From Cryoendolithus antarcticus (Eukaryota; Ascomycota; Dothideomycetes; Cladosporiales; Cladosporiaceae): a stretch of DNA of 64,000 nt. The notes under the pieces are model-generated. The model saw only the letters and a program-made list of their open reading frames with translations. It was not told the DNA's origin and did no database searches. Location: positions 1,302,001 to 1,366,000 of the forward strand of contig NAJO01000001.1 of assembly GCA_002077065.1 (NCBI GenBank). Reading direction: 5' to 3'. Both the position numbers and the translations under genes were made by a program. Shown in pieces: positions 1 to 10,774 of the stretch (the stretch's first letter is position 1; each line of letters begins with the position of its first letter).

Positions 1-441
1 GCCCGGCAGCCTCGGCTGAAAGGTGGCTCGTCTAACATATCGGCCACCTCTGAGCCGAGCTTCGGCTTGATCAACGACAAGTCCGACGGACCAATGCTCA
101 CGAGTGAGGGCTACGATTGTGCTATGCAGATATTGCTGCAGCTGGACTTCTCAAGTGCTGAGGGGGCAGCACAGTCGACTGCTAAGTGGGTATCCGAGGT
201 GAGCGGGATGGTCGCGCTTACGCCGGAGAGTTGGGTTGTGGAAGTCTGTGGTACCGCTGAGATCACAGCACTGTCAGACCAGGCTCAGAATGGCAACGGG
301 GCATTGGCGACTAATGACTTGGGCAGTCTGGTCAGAAAGAAGAAACGGAAAGTGGATGACTCACTTGAGCCAACAATTGCAGCGGTCGATGAGGCATCGC
401 TCATCAACACTCTGGTGGGCAGGAAGAAGTTGAAAGCTTGA
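1..441 (+). CDS. 3' end of an unidentified gene, C-terminal basic nuclear localisation signal
   Basis: The frame is open from the first base of the window to a TGA at 439-441, so this is probably the last 146 codons of a gene that starts outside. I do not recognise the family. The visible part is acidic to neutral and carries a strongly basic KKKRKV run about 40 residues before the stop, followed by a second basic patch (GRKKLKA) at the very end; together they resemble a classical monopartite or bipartite nuclear import signal. No intron signal is needed to keep the frame. An opposite-strand frame also runs across part of this region (285-674) but looks like a shadow. Nuclear localisation is inference. 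Confidence 0.45.
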   Translation, partial: ARQPRLKGGSSNISATSEPSFGLINDKSDGPMLTSEGYDCAMQILLQLDFSSAEGAAQSTAKWVSEVSGMVALTPESWVVEVCGTAEITALSDQAQNGNGALATNDLGSLVRKKKRKVDDSLEPTIAAVDEASLINTLVGRKKLKA

Positions 442-955
442 GCTTGATTCGCCTTCAGCTGGTTCAACATGGTCTTACGACATCCAACGTCAGCGCAGAG
501 TTTACATCGGAGGTAGCAATGCGAGGCATTTGGCGACTCTTGTGGCACCAGCGTACGCGAAAGGAAAGGAAAGGCAATGCGACAGGTGGACAACGCGGCA
601 GCGTTTGTAATGAAGACTAACATGTAGCGAACACCAGTGTCGACCGACCCTGCCTCATCGGAGATCGCTGGCAAGCGATACCCGCCTCAGCCCGTCAGAC
701 TGCAGCCCGGGCTGTCTCCGCAATGCGCTCTCGTTGTTTCAGGAGTAAAACATATGTTCATCACTGTCCACATCATTGGAGTCCCTCAGCCTCTCGATCC
801 CATCAGTCCTGTAGTCTTCAGTCGCACTGATCATGAGATCGACGATACCAGTGGACTTCACTTCATCGTTACTTGGTGTGACTTCGAGAGCTTCACGTCG
901 CCTCGCCTCATCTATGGTGATCTGGACACGGAGGACAATGCGAGCGATGGCCATA
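442..955. other. intergenic or decayed sequence
   Basis: No confident gene. On the minus strand a frame stays open from about 1100 down to 739. It overlaps the 3' part of the exonuclease relic next door and is rich in charged residues, so it may be the original C-terminus of that gene reached by a second frameshift near 1090. This is weak. Confidence 0.3.
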
Positions 956-1662
956 TTACGAGCCAGAATATTCGAGTAGGTCAGCGTAATAGCATCGCGC
1001 CTTATGTGCTCCGAGGTGTCCAACTCCAAGACCGGCTTCATATGCCTCGGCGCGCTGCTGCTCGAGTCTGGCTCGTTGCGCATGATGACCTCCGTCTTTG
1101 TGCAGCAGGTAGAGCTGCATGGTCGCACAAGCGTCCTCGACTGGACTGTGCACGCCCGTCTGTATGCTCTGGCCAAGGTAGTCGGCGAAGCAGTCGGCGA
1201 GTCTAGGCGGGTGGCGCAAGCCCATCGGACCATGATACAAGCTCTGCGTGTCGACCATCGTGGAGTCGACGAAAGCATCCTGCTCGATACGGAAGCTGTT
1301 CATGTCGCCCTGAGCAGCGTGCATGACGACAGCGCGGCCCTCAAAGATCCTTTGGCAATTCCGCTCAACAATGGCGGCCGGAACAGCGCCGTTCTTGCTC
1401 TTGAGGTCGTTCCATATGACGCCGAAGCGCTTTGGGTTCATCTCCTTCCTGGCACCGGCTTCTCTCCTGTACGCGGCGTAGACGTCGTAGAGGGTATTAG
1501 GTTTTCATCGACCAAGGCAATGCGACCGATGCGTTGAGTCCACTTCGCGGCACCAGGATATAGCACGCGCTGGAACTCGACATCGACGGCGACTGTGTTG
1601 CAGCGGCGGATGAGATCCCAGCGTGGGTATGTCTGTGTTGCTCGGCAAACGTATGGAGCCAT
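956..1662 (-). pseudogene. frameshifted DEDDh 3'-5' exonuclease (REX4/ISG20-like)
   Basis: This is a paralogue of the intact gene at 4034-5113; both begin with MAP and have RxR/GRIA and VHSPVED motifs in the same order. The three exonuclease motifs are all present: ExoI (D-V-E in AVDVEF), ExoII (H and D in VVMHAAQGD) and ExoIII (H and D in VHSPVEDA). They lie in two frames. The first 65 or so codons run from the ATG at 1660-1662; at about 1499-1500 the alignment to the paralogue jumps frame, resuming with NTLYDVYAAY. One base appears to be missing. Uncorrected, the first frame ends at 1438. Without the shift no complete exonuclease fold can be made, so I call it a pseudogene, although a sequencing error would look the same. 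The family trims structured or ribosomal RNA 3' ends. Confidence 0.7.
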
Positions 1663-2615
1663 AATTTGATAAGCTAGTGTCGAATATTCGATGGTTTATA
1701 GCTTTCCAATGATCAGAAGACTAGAAGGGATCGGTCCGGATGGAGGCAGTCGATGGTGGATGGGTTCGAGATGAGATCCGGTAGAGGCGGTAGGGTCGTT
1801 GAGTGTCAGAGGAGGAGCCAGAAGGCCGAGTTCCTTTTACGCCAATCGGTATCTCCATTGACGATCGACACAGCATTAAAGCGGCTCTGCACGTCCCGAC
1901 ACAAGAAGCTCTCGCGATGCATTCAAAGATTTTGCCAAAGTCGCTCTGTAAGTATATACCGGCGCTGGAAAGTGCCGCATCATGGGCTGACACGCGCATC
2001 CCTTGCCCTGGACACAACATAGCCGCTCCAGGCAATGCGTAGCAAGTAGAGGACCCTGCTTGGAACGTGGGCAAGCCCGAGCAGGCTGCAAGTGCAGATG
2101 TGACGTGTGACCTTCGTCCCGAGATATCGGTTCCCTAGCAGCTCGTGAGGACGTTCGATTGCAGCTTAGCGCGAGGAAGACGCTTACGCCTCCGGTGCCT
2201 TGTCCTAAAGGTGTGTCTCTTAGCAAGCGTTACAAGCCGTCTTGTCGTCAACGCGTTATCTCGCGGTCATGTCTTTTGGCAGGTCCTGAAGCCCTTCTGG
2301 ATTCGATCGTCGAATTCTTCGGGGGACAATATGCTAGACAATGACAGGAAGTAGCTTGGTATCTACGTATGTTAGAGTAGGTGTATGCTTTGTATCCTGC
2401 GAAATACTGACTCCGCTAAATTACAACATATTTACCTGCGAACGCCAAGCCGCGTTTGTCAAACACCAGGAAAGGGTCAGGAGTGGACTTCATGTAACTC
2501 AGCCATCACTCAACACTGCCAAACGAAGAGAGAAAAGCAAAGCAGAAGCTGCTGAATGGAGAAAGGACATTGGTACCTAGTGAGGGGATTCGAGATTGGA
2601 CATCAGTCAGCGGCG
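1663..2615. other. no recognisable gene
   Basis: Only short overlapping frames on both strands, none with a family signature, consistent codon usage or splice structure. Part of it must carry the promoter of the minus-strand exonuclease relic ending at 1662. Confidence 0.4.
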
Positions 2616-3224
2616 ATGATACTAGAACTGATCGATCGGCGAAACGACATCACCGATCTTTGCAGCAAAGTGATCGCGGCCCGAGAAGTGTGAAAGAAGG
2701 CCTTGATTGTTGCGAAGTTTAACACGGCCAACGTGGTCTTCCGCAGCGGCGCGCTGGCCCTCTCGATTCCCCAACCACGTCCCGGACACAGACGCGCATC
2801 ATCGTTGCTCGGTGACGCTACGCTCGCCCAGCATAATGCGGTCATCCACTTCAAGACGTGGCTCGGCTTGCAAATCGCAAGCAAGGTGTTCGGCAGCATG
2901 GCGACGCGTTCAGTGCTTGGCTACATCACGTCATCAGCCTACTCCGCCAGGAGAAAGTTCAGGTGCATGATCTGGAGGTCCTCCGTAAGACGGCCCAGGC
3001 CATAATCGCTGACATGCCGATCTTGGAGCATGCTGTGGGAGTACAGTGTGCCGGATCACTATGCGCCGACTCAGATGCGCGTTGTTGGCGGCCCTCATTA
3101 CCTCCAGCTCAGCCTCAATGCCAAGCTCCCGATCATTCAAGACGAACATGGCAACCTGGGCCTGTACGCAGTGGGTTACATCGCGCAACCGTCGTTATGG
3201 TTCAATTATGCCATGAACATCTAA
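2616..3224 (+). pseudogene. decayed coding fragment, unknown family
   Basis: Protein-like stretches follow each other in different frames. An ATG at 2616 opens a helical segment (MILELIDRRNDI...) that hits an in-frame TGA at 2691; the same frame then continues with KKALIVAKFN and on to about 2900. A second frame carries WLHHVISLLRQEKVQVHDLE up to about 3030, and a third carries YSVPDHYAPTQMRVVGG to the stop at 3222-3224. The pieces read as one interrupted protein of roughly 190 residues, but I cannot name it and no paralogue is present in the window to confirm the joins. It could also be a gene with introns I failed to place. Confidence 0.3.
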
Positions 3225-4033
3225 TGCCCGGGTTGGGTCGAAATGGCGCCATTGATGCGTAAGCTCGATCGTGAGTTCTCGCAAGAAGACGGAGCCGCCA
3301 CCTAGAGCGAGCTTGACAGATTGCTCGCAGTAGAAGAAGGGATCTTCGCGATAAGGCGGAAGATACCCTATACGGTGAAGGCGCGTATGGCCATAAAGAT
3401 TACCCGAGACCAACACAAGGTCACTAACTATGAACTTGGATCAGGACAATTGCTAGGATCTCGGAGTGCTTTACCACCACCACAATTGTCCCACAACACT
3501 ACAGCGATTCTACTCAGATCTCAGTGGGGGCTCGGATGGAAGTAGATGCGTGTTTCGTTAACAGAATGAATATAGTGTCCGAGGTATGAGACGCTATAAG
3601 AAGTAGCAAAGAGAGTTTCACGAGCTAGAGCCAGTGGTCGTGATCGCGCGATATAGTCACAAGTTGGCAGGTAATACTCTTGATCACGACACTGTACTCG
3701 AAAGGCAAAAGAAGTGAACGAAATTTGGATAGACGAATGAATGGCTATCTCTCTGCTCAGCCCTATAGTGGGCAATGAGACTCGCGCCCTTTCGGCCCTG
3801 TAAACCACAACGCCCAGCTTCAAAGCTCATGTCGCACGATCAGGAAGACAGTGCGACAATGATACACACCGCCTGTCTCGTCTATCCCGGCTCTCAACAA
3901 CCTTGGTATTGGCCCACCACGCTCAGCCTCCTCTCTAATTGCGCCGTGTCTTGTACGCTCATGTCCAGTCTATCTTGACTCGCGCTCAGATCTTCTTCGC
4001 CTTCTCGTTAGCCGCGACACATTCCACCTCGTA
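3225..4033. other. no recognisable gene
   Basis: Short, unconvincing frames only. The last few dozen bases are probably the 3' untranslated region of the exonuclease gene that ends at 4034 on the minus strand. Confidence 0.4.
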
Positions 4034-5113
4034 CTAGTCGACCTTGGTGCGGTACTTCTTGTGCGCTAGGACTTTGTCAGACGAAGTACAAGTCTGGGTG
4101 CTGCCGTTCGATGTAGTGTTGTGATTAGCGGAATGGCCACCGCCAGCGCTGTTGGGCGCGAAGTTGTAGCTTGACATGTTGCTAATGGATACACCGGCGC
4201 CGAGGGTGAGATTAACAGTATTGCTCTCCACAGTAATGTTCGTGATTCCTCCATTCGTAGCGGACGCGCCGGCAGTAGTGATTGAAATGTCGTCCGTCGA
4301 ATGAGTACTCTCGCTCTCGACATCGAACTTAGCGGCTTTGTCTCTCTGAGCTTGCTTCAGCTTGCGGACGCGCTTCTTCGTGCTGCCATTGTTGGGATTG
4401 GCTGTGTTGAATGCAGTCTTCTTATCCGCCTTGCCCTTGTACGTGTTCTTCGGCTGCTTACATATCATGGAGTATGCCCCAACCTTGCGATAGGTACCAT
4501 CGGACTTCATCTTAGCGAGCATCGCGGCGCGATCGTACGGATAATCGCGAAGATATAGCTTCATTGCCGTCTGTGAGTCCTCGACAGGGGAGTGAACCTT
4601 GCCTTGAATCTCCTCGCCTAGGATCAAACGAGCACAAGTTGCCAGACTTGGCTTCTTGTTGTCGTCAAGTCCGAAGCAAAGTTCTTGAGTATCGATAAGA
4701 GTACAGTGGTCTTCAAAGAACTTGGCCGCATCGAAATGGTAAAACTTCTTGATGTCGGAAGTCTTATCGTGGAAGATGACCGGACGGTCCGTGAGAAGCT
4801 CCATGACCCACTTCTCGACGAGCCGAGCAGGTTGGGCGCCGTTGGCGATGAGGAGATCGGACTTCGCCACCATGAATCTTTCCGGAGGCACCTTCTTACG
4901 AACGCCATCCTCATTGCAGTATGCAGCGTACGTGTCGAGTCCGCTCTGTCCGATGGTATTGGTGATTGCGATTCTTCCGATACGGTGCTGGTTTTTGCTG
5001 CCGTCGTCGAAAACAATCTCCTGGTCTTCGAGGTCGACCGAGGCCGGCTCACCGGGAAGGAAGAGATCCGGACGGGGGGAGATCTGAGGAGCGCGACAAC
5101 CCAGTGGAGCCAT
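4034..5113 (-). CDS. DEDDh 3'-5' exonuclease, REX4/ISG20-like
   Basis: A single-exon 359-residue protein. The N-terminal two thirds is an RNase H-fold exonuclease: ExoI is D-L-E in SVDLEDQE near residue 27, ExoII is H...D in VIFHDKTSD near 110, and ExoIII is H....D in VHSPVED near 178, so all four acidic metal ligands and the catalytic His of the DEDDh class are there. The last 140 residues are low-complexity (Ser/Thr/Asn-rich) after a Lys/Arg-rich stretch (KKRVRKLKQ) that could direct it to the nucleus. The family removes nucleotides from RNA 3' ends, in yeast Rex4 during rRNA processing; whether this protein does that job is inference, since the tail is unlike Rex4. A frameshifted paralogue lies at 956-1662 in the same orientation. 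Confidence 0.85.
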   Translation of the reverse strand: MAPLGCRAPQISPRPDLFLPGEPASVDLEDQEIVFDDGSKNQHRIGRIAITNTIGQSGLDTYAAYCNEDGVRKKVPPERFMVAKSDLLIANGAQPARLVEKWVMELLTDRPVIFHDKTSDIKKFYHFDAAKFFEDHCTLIDTQELCFGLDDNKKPSLATCARLILGEEIQGKVHSPVEDSQTAMKLYLRDYPYDRAAMLAKMKSDGTYRKVGAYSMICKQPKNTYKGKADKKTAFNTANPNNGSTKKRVRKLKQAQRDKAAKFDVESESTHSTDDISITTAGASATNGGITNITVESNTVNLTLGAGVSISNMSSYNFAPNSAGGGHSANHNTTSNGSTQTCTSSDKVLAHKKYRTKVD

Positions 5114-6697
5114 TGCGTGTGTTGTGAGTATGTATGGAAGCTGCGAAGGGTTAGCTAGGTCCGGACCAACGGTGGTCCAGAGAAGCTGCTTACGTGCAGG
5201 ACTGATGCAGCAGGACTATGCAATTGCAAGAGCAGCTTGCGTGTGCGCGTAGCGTGATCGCGAGGAAGTCTTGCTAAGTGGTAGAAGACTAGATAGGGTT
5301 TGGTCGAAGTTATTCACTATAGAGTGTTCGAGGAGACATCTGGAGTCGTGGTGCTCTTTACGCCGGGCTCGGAGCCACTAGTGCGGCAGGACATAAGTGA
5401 AGTGAACGTCGATATATGTGACTCGAACAACGTACCCAATCGGAGGCGTCTGTCCTTGCCGGGGACTGGAGTGACTTGTGTATACTAGTTCCACAGACGT
5501 GAATGTAATCGCAAGTTGCAGGGTCATTCACTTCTGCATGGAACTTCGGACGCAGTCTGGAAGCGTGCACGCATCGTCGAAGGCCCGTTCGCCGAATGCA
5601 TCATCGGTGACGCGAGATCGTACTTGGTGTTGTCTGGAGAGCCCACCATGTTGAATGTTCGTCGTCGTGTTGCGCACATTGCTACACTTGAAGAGCCCAA
5701 GAACGCAGCTTCTATGCCCCCGGCTATCCTTCAACGGAGCGCAACCTCATAGCTGGTCCAGACGGACGCAGCTCTTCATGGTGACGATCAGTAGAGGTAT
5801 CTACACGTTTTCTACGATTGGCCAGCGCCGTACGCTCCATGCGGCCGGTGTCATACAAGTATATATGCTGCTCATGCCCTATGGCATCAGTGCGAGCATC
5901 CCCAAACAAAGACGAGACAAAGCGGGTATCGAAAGGTCCGTTCACACTGTCTGTGAAACCTTACTGTCTGCAAGATCCGGTGAGACTGGCCGCAAAGTCA
6001 GCGGAAAAATGCTCCGGAGTGCAAGACGGGAAGTGCAGCATGGAAAAGCTTGACACAAGTCCATGGCCTACACAAAGCACAACTTCCCCCCAGCAAAATT
6101 CACATCATAGACCAAGTACTCAGCTCTGGACTGCTACCTTCTTTGTCCTCCACTCTCGTGTATGTTCTGATCCTGTCCGAAAGTTGTGACTAGACCTCAA
6201 GACAGCTATGTCATGGCCGTCACTGTTGCCAGTAACTACTGCTTTGTCTCCACCGGACGTTTCCAATGGTAGCGGTAGAACATTCCGAGAAGCAACGTGG
6301 TGTAGAGGCGGCCATGGCATACACAGGTTGTTGGTCTTCGGGTCGATTCAGAGCTTTGGCTGGTGCAATGGACCTTGTACGAAGGCAGAGACTCAGTCGA
6401 GCAGTAAGCATCTCTCCATGCTTAGTCGCAATCTCGGCGCGGCTCTTACAGCACTCGGGTCACGTAGATCTGGAGTGACATGGTGTGCCAAAGACAACGT
6501 AAATACAGTGGAGATGTTGGAGTCCGCTTCGATTCCAAGCTAACCCGATTCGGAGCACTGGAGGCATGGCGCAGGTAGATAGACTACATGCTTGATGACA
6601 GTGCGGCGAACTAACGGCAAGGACTGATATATTGGCAGGTCTCATCCATTACAGTCTGTGGAGTTTACCCCTCGGGGGTGTAGCAGGTTCCTCCACC
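5114..6697. other. gene-poor stretch
   Basis: Short frames on both strands overlap heavily (5300-6550) with no domain, signal peptide or splice pattern I can support. It includes the promoter of the minus-strand exonuclease gene just beyond 5113. Confidence 0.4.
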
Positions 6698-7342
6698 TCA
6701 TCGGCCTTTGATCGCTTTCTTCTTGCTAAAGTGCACGAGACAGCTTGCAAAAGCATCGCCAGCCTTAACCACAGGCTTTGTGTGGCCTTCGATCGCCTTA
6801 ATAGGTTGTTGCTTGACTCCCGGCATCGCAACGATAGTCTCAGGTTTGCTTAGCTCCTTTAAAATAGCAGCATACCTCTCCATACACAACGCCAGATCTC
6901 GAGCCGCATTGGCTGCTCGGACAACCTCCTCTGCCTAAGTTGCCTTCTCTGCTTCGATGGGCCTTTGTCCCTCGCGCGCCTTCGCTTTCCGAGCAGCGTT
7001 CCCCATCTCCAGCTTCCAAGCCTCAGCTTGCGCCTCATCTGCAGACTTGATCAACGAGTCATGATTTGCACGATCTCGTCGACTCTGCTCAAACCTCCAT
7101 CGCATCTCTGTATCTCTGAGACGCTGCAGTTCGACCGAGATCGATAATCCTTGAGCTTCGAGTCTCTCTCGAGCAGCGTCATACAGAAACAGTACATTTC
7201 GAGCATCTTCCCATAGATCTCTCGAAGGACTCGAGCCTGGGTGGAACGAGCTCTCTAGATGCATCATCGCCTTCTCGACATCGGCAGGCATTGTAGCCTT
7301 CGCCTTCCGCTTCACAATTTCCGTGGACCAGAGGTGTTGTGT
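6698..7342 (-). pseudogene. small helical protein interrupted by an in-frame TAG
   Basis: One frame is open from 7342 down to a TAG at 6935-6937 and then stays open in the same frame to 6698. Before the stop the protein is charged and helical (repeated A/E/R/K, e.g. ARKAKAREGQ); after it comes AEEVVRAANAARDLAL, which continues the same heptad-like pattern. If the TAG was once CAG the product would run about 204 residues from the GTG at 7313-7315. The first ATG in frame is at about 7289-7291. The N-terminus may lie in an upstream exon: a plausible ATG reading MATDTPIVPPHLDLVPG starts near 7651 on the same strand, with possible splice sites between. Family unknown. Confidence 0.45.
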
Positions 7343-7771
7343 CTAGACGTCAATCCCTTTCACAGTGCCGCGACGCTCCCCGAAAGCGTGTTTGATGTCT
7401 GCGCTGCAGTAAGTGATCATTGAATGGTGTCGGAAGACTATTCTGAGGTGGACTTTGATCTCGTCGGCGTTCGTGGGAGCGTAGCGGTCGTCTTACGCTG
7501 CTGAGTAAATCTCTCGAGCTGTGTAATTGTGACAAGTAAATGCTTAGGATATCGGTCTGCGATTCCTCGCTCGAGCACTAGGATGCAGTGAGTCGTTGTC
7601 TCCTGGTACCAGATCGAGATGAGGAGGTACAATGGGAGTGTCGGTCGCCATGTCGAGGAAAGAGATCCGACGAGACGGACAATGACTAATGTTAAGAACT
7701 GGCCTTGAGTGCAGAGTAAGACGGTCGACGCTGTTGTGTCAGAGAAACTTCGGTAGTAGTCGGACCTAGAG

Positions 7772-8310
7772 TCAGAGGTGAACCTCTATATGAACACAGA
7801 CGAGATAGAAAGAGGACATGTACTTGCTACCTCCAAAGTTCATATGACCGACGTACCGCATCGAACGCGCGACTCGATGTTCGTAGAATCTCGCTGACCA
7901 TCTGCCAGTCACAATTGGTAGGTCAGGTGAGGATACTACCGTGCCCTTGTCTGAAGCACCATACATAGGATCAGGAATGCATCGACACCGAAGGCCACAG
8001 GTAATCGATCCCACGCTCGCCGATTTGCGTGCGACCAGAAGGCCTCATCCAGTGCCATTGGGATTTACTCACGTGCCATCCAAATAGCCAGCGACATGCG
8101 ATGTCGTTTCGAGCTTGAAGGGTCTCATGGGGTTCTCGCTTTCGTACAAGCCATAGTGCGAGCAGAGTACGGCGGCGTGGAGGCAATAGATTGCGGCGCG
8201 ACGTAAGGCGACGTCCCCCAAGTTCTGCATCTGGCGGTCTTTGCAGTGCGTTAAATTCGGCGTAGTGAGGGGAACGTCCACCGAAATCGAGCCAGGCGGC
8301 TTGATGGCGG
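7772..8310 (-). CDS. possible two-exon gene, unknown
   Basis: On the minus strand a frame from about 8310 to 8070 encodes a compact, Cys-containing sequence (NLGDVALRRAAIYCLHAAVL, then SHYGLYESENPMRPFKLE) and ends in a canonical GTGAGT donor rather than a natural stop. A possible acceptor (tgcttcag, near 7960) leads into a second frame reading DKGTVVSSPDLPIVTGRW down to 7772. There is no clear ATG, upstream of the first exon the frame is closed by a TGA near 8330, and I do not recognise a family. It could be a relic. Confidence 0.25.
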
Positions 8311-8603
8311 CCTCGCGAGGGTTCGTTCTCGTTCAGTCGTCTGCTCGACTTGTACTTTCGAAAACAGTTCCATCATGCGAAATCCAAAGTGGACCCCGCC
8401 ATGCGAAGTATGGTAAGGTGGGAGGCATATACAGAATTGACCCAAGGCGCTGGAGCACAGGTTGTTCTCATTGGTCAGCCAAACCTCGAAGCTAGCAAAT
8501 AGGTTCGTGTTCTGTCACCTTAATTACAATAACGCTCATTGGCTGGGCGCTTTCGCGACTTGACCTCAGGTCCTTCGAGGTGAACAGTACTAAGATATTG
8601 AGA

Positions 8604-10655
8604 ATGTCCCGCCACACTGGCCCGCTTCGGCGGCTGTTGACAAGCGACAATCATGTCTGCCTCTCATGCAAATCTCAGCGCGTTGCTCGGCGAGCGTTGT
8701 ATCATAGTGATGCGAGTGAGCGGAGACCTCAGTTCAGCACGGCCAGACGAAGAGACGGGTTGAGAAGAGATCCAACGCGGCAAAGGTGGCACACAAAGGG
8801 ACTTAATGCTCCGCGAAACTTGACGGTAGCCTCTGCTACAGCTGTCAATCCGCCGTCCACGGTGCCAAACGCCTATGGTGAGCTGCATTCTCGACTAGCA
8901 GCGCTCCAGGACTCGGCCTCAGGTTTCGCCGATCTGTCGCGGCTACAGCTCGCCTTGCGTAGTCTGGAAAGCGACAACCCAACACTCCGTGTTGCGTTCC
9001 TCGGACTGGGTGACAAAGGTGTACATGCAGCACGGAGACTTGCCAGAGTACTGCTGGCAGATGCACTCGGCTCGGAGGAAGCATGGGAGACCCAGCTGCA
9101 GGACGACACGGGCGACGGGAGAGGCTTGCTACTGCGCTACGGCGATGAGATTGATACAGTGTCCGTGACGAAGGACCTAGTTCAGACGATAGACATCCCC
9201 AGTCCGTTCCTGAAGCGGCATGGACTGGAGATTCTGATCACGGGCTTCAGTACAGGAGGCTTGGCTGCGGAGGAGAGCGAGGAGCTGGAAAGTCAACTGC
9301 TTGTGCCGAGCTTGACGATTCCGAACACATCTCGTGGGCAAGTGGGCTTTGTGCGGTATCCAGTTCATATGGCTTTACTGGTCGGACAAGGCGTCGAAGG
9401 TGCTGTAGAGGCAGCGCGCATACTCGAGGTCGAGCTCGATCCGGCACTTGTCGGCGCAGCGCTGGATCTGCCTGTACGTCAAGACGCAGAGAGGTTGTCG
9501 GTATTCTCCGGCACAGGTCAGATCGTCGACATCAATCTCGCAAGCCATGCTCTCGACCTCTTCCGCACAAGTAATGCCAACGGCGCACAGTTCAGTCACG
9601 AGTGGGAAGCAAGCAACGTCCCTGAAACAGCATCATTCATCAGCTCGGCCGCCCAAACCTCAGCCTCGAGCCCGAAGCCCGCCATCGCCTCCACAATCGC
9701 CTCTCTTCTCAACTCTGCAACAATAGCCATCAACGACGGCGAGCACACTTCTCTCCAAACGGCCGACTCCGCCTCCGTGTCCCCGCCGAAACGCACTCAA
9801 CTTCTCTCAGACCTCACCTCGTGGTCCGCATCAGCCCACAAAGACCTACAACTCAACCTCACAGCCGCCTTCGCCTCCCCAACCTGGCGCCGTACAGCCT
9901 GGTTCCGCCTCCTCTGGCGCATAGACGACGTCTCGCAAGTCTCCACGCACCTTCTGCAGCATGCCTGGCTCCGGGAAGCCGAGCTCGAACTCGCTTGTGT
10001 GAGTGGTAAGCTTCTTGAAGGAGGATTAGCTACGCCAGCAACACTGCGGGAGCCGGAGTTCCAGGCGCTGGTGCCGGAGGGTATGCAGGCCGAGCTTGTC
10101 ACGCACGAGAAAGTGAAAGATCAGGAGGAGAGTGTGGCTGAGTTGATGCAGTTGCCCACATTGCTGTCGAGGGTGAAGGCACAGAGTGGGCTGAATCCGC
10201 TGTTTAATCCGCCTTGGCCGCAGACGATTGCACTTGCTCGTATGCACCTCATTCATACTCTGATTCCGCCCTTTCACGCTCGAGCTCAGGCTCTGCTGTT
10301 GCAATCCTTGACCACCACAGCTGCTACCTCTGCCCTCGGTGTCTGGCTCGTCGTCGCCACGTCCGGCGTCGCGGTCTACGAAGCTGGCGCTGTAGCCGCG
10401 TTGGGCTTGGTGTGGAGTCTGAGGAGACTGCAGAAGAAGTGGGGGATTGAGAGGAGGAAGTTCGCAGGCGACGTCAATGACTTTGCAAGAAGGGCGCTGA
10501 GTGAGGTCGAAGGACATCTGCGAAAGGTCGTAGAGAGCGGAGGAAGAGTGGAGGTGCAGCAGGCCGAAGTCGAAGGGTGGGCTCGTGCCAGGAAAGCTGT
10601 GGAGGATGCGAGACAAGCACTGGCTGAGGTGCAGCAAGGCTCGAGCACGCCATAG
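8604..10655 (+). CDS. mitochondrial membrane protein, Mmc1-like
   Basis: A single-exon protein of 683 residues from the ATG at 8604 (an earlier in-frame GTG at 8580 is not needed). The first 60 residues are rich in Arg and Ser with almost no acid, a typical mitochondrial presequence. A hydrophobic hairpin lies near residues 562-608 (SALGVWLVVATSGVAVYEAG...), followed by a basic helix and a C-terminal charged coiled coil. A loop near residue 135 (FLGLGDKG) resembles a degenerate nucleotide-binding loop. This organisation matches the fungal Mmc1 family, described as dynamin-related inner-membrane proteins that affect cristae; I recall the family from its layout and am only moderately sure of the name. 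The mitochondrial location is better supported than the function. It is convergent with CYK3. Confidence 0.8.
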   Translation: MSRHTGPLRRLLTSDNHVCLSCKSQRVARRALYHSDASERRPQFSTARRRDGLRRDPTRQRWHTKGLNAPRNLTVASATAVNPPSTVPNAYGELHSRLAALQDSASGFADLSRLQLALRSLESDNPTLRVAFLGLGDKGVHAARRLARVLLADALGSEEAWETQLQDDTGDGRGLLLRYGDEIDTVSVTKDLVQTIDIPSPFLKRHGLEILITGFSTGGLAAEESEELESQLLVPSLTIPNTSRGQVGFVRYPVHMALLVGQGVEGAVEAARILEVELDPALVGAALDLPVRQDAERLSVFSGTGQIVDINLASHALDLFRTSNANGAQFSHEWEASNVPETASFISSAAQTSASSPKPAIASTIASLLNSATIAINDGEHTSLQTADSASVSPPKRTQLLSDLTSWSASAHKDLQLNLTAAFASPTWRRTAWFRLLWRIDDVSQVSTHLLQHAWLREAELELACVSGKLLEGGLATPATLREPEFQALVPEGMQAELVTHEKVKDQEESVAELMQLPTLLSRVKAQSGLNPLFNPPWPQTIALARMHLIHTLIPPFHARAQALLLQSLTTTAATSALGVWLVVATSGVAVYEAGAVAALGLVWSLRRLQKKWGIERRKFAGDVNDFARRALSEVEGHLRKVVESGGRVEVQQAEVEGWARARKAVEDARQALAEVQQGSSTP

Positions 10656-10774
10656 AATTGGTGAAGGTATAAGATAGCGAAAGCGCAAAGACTGTAATAC
10701 TACATGCACGCAATACTAATACATCGCCATAATCATACAAAGCTCCCATAAACCCACCGCTTCCCAAGGTATAA

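Noticed and set aside
637..1206. Plus-strand frame of 189 codons
   Set aside because: It is antisense to the exonuclease relic, which has clear family motifs; composition looks like a shadow.
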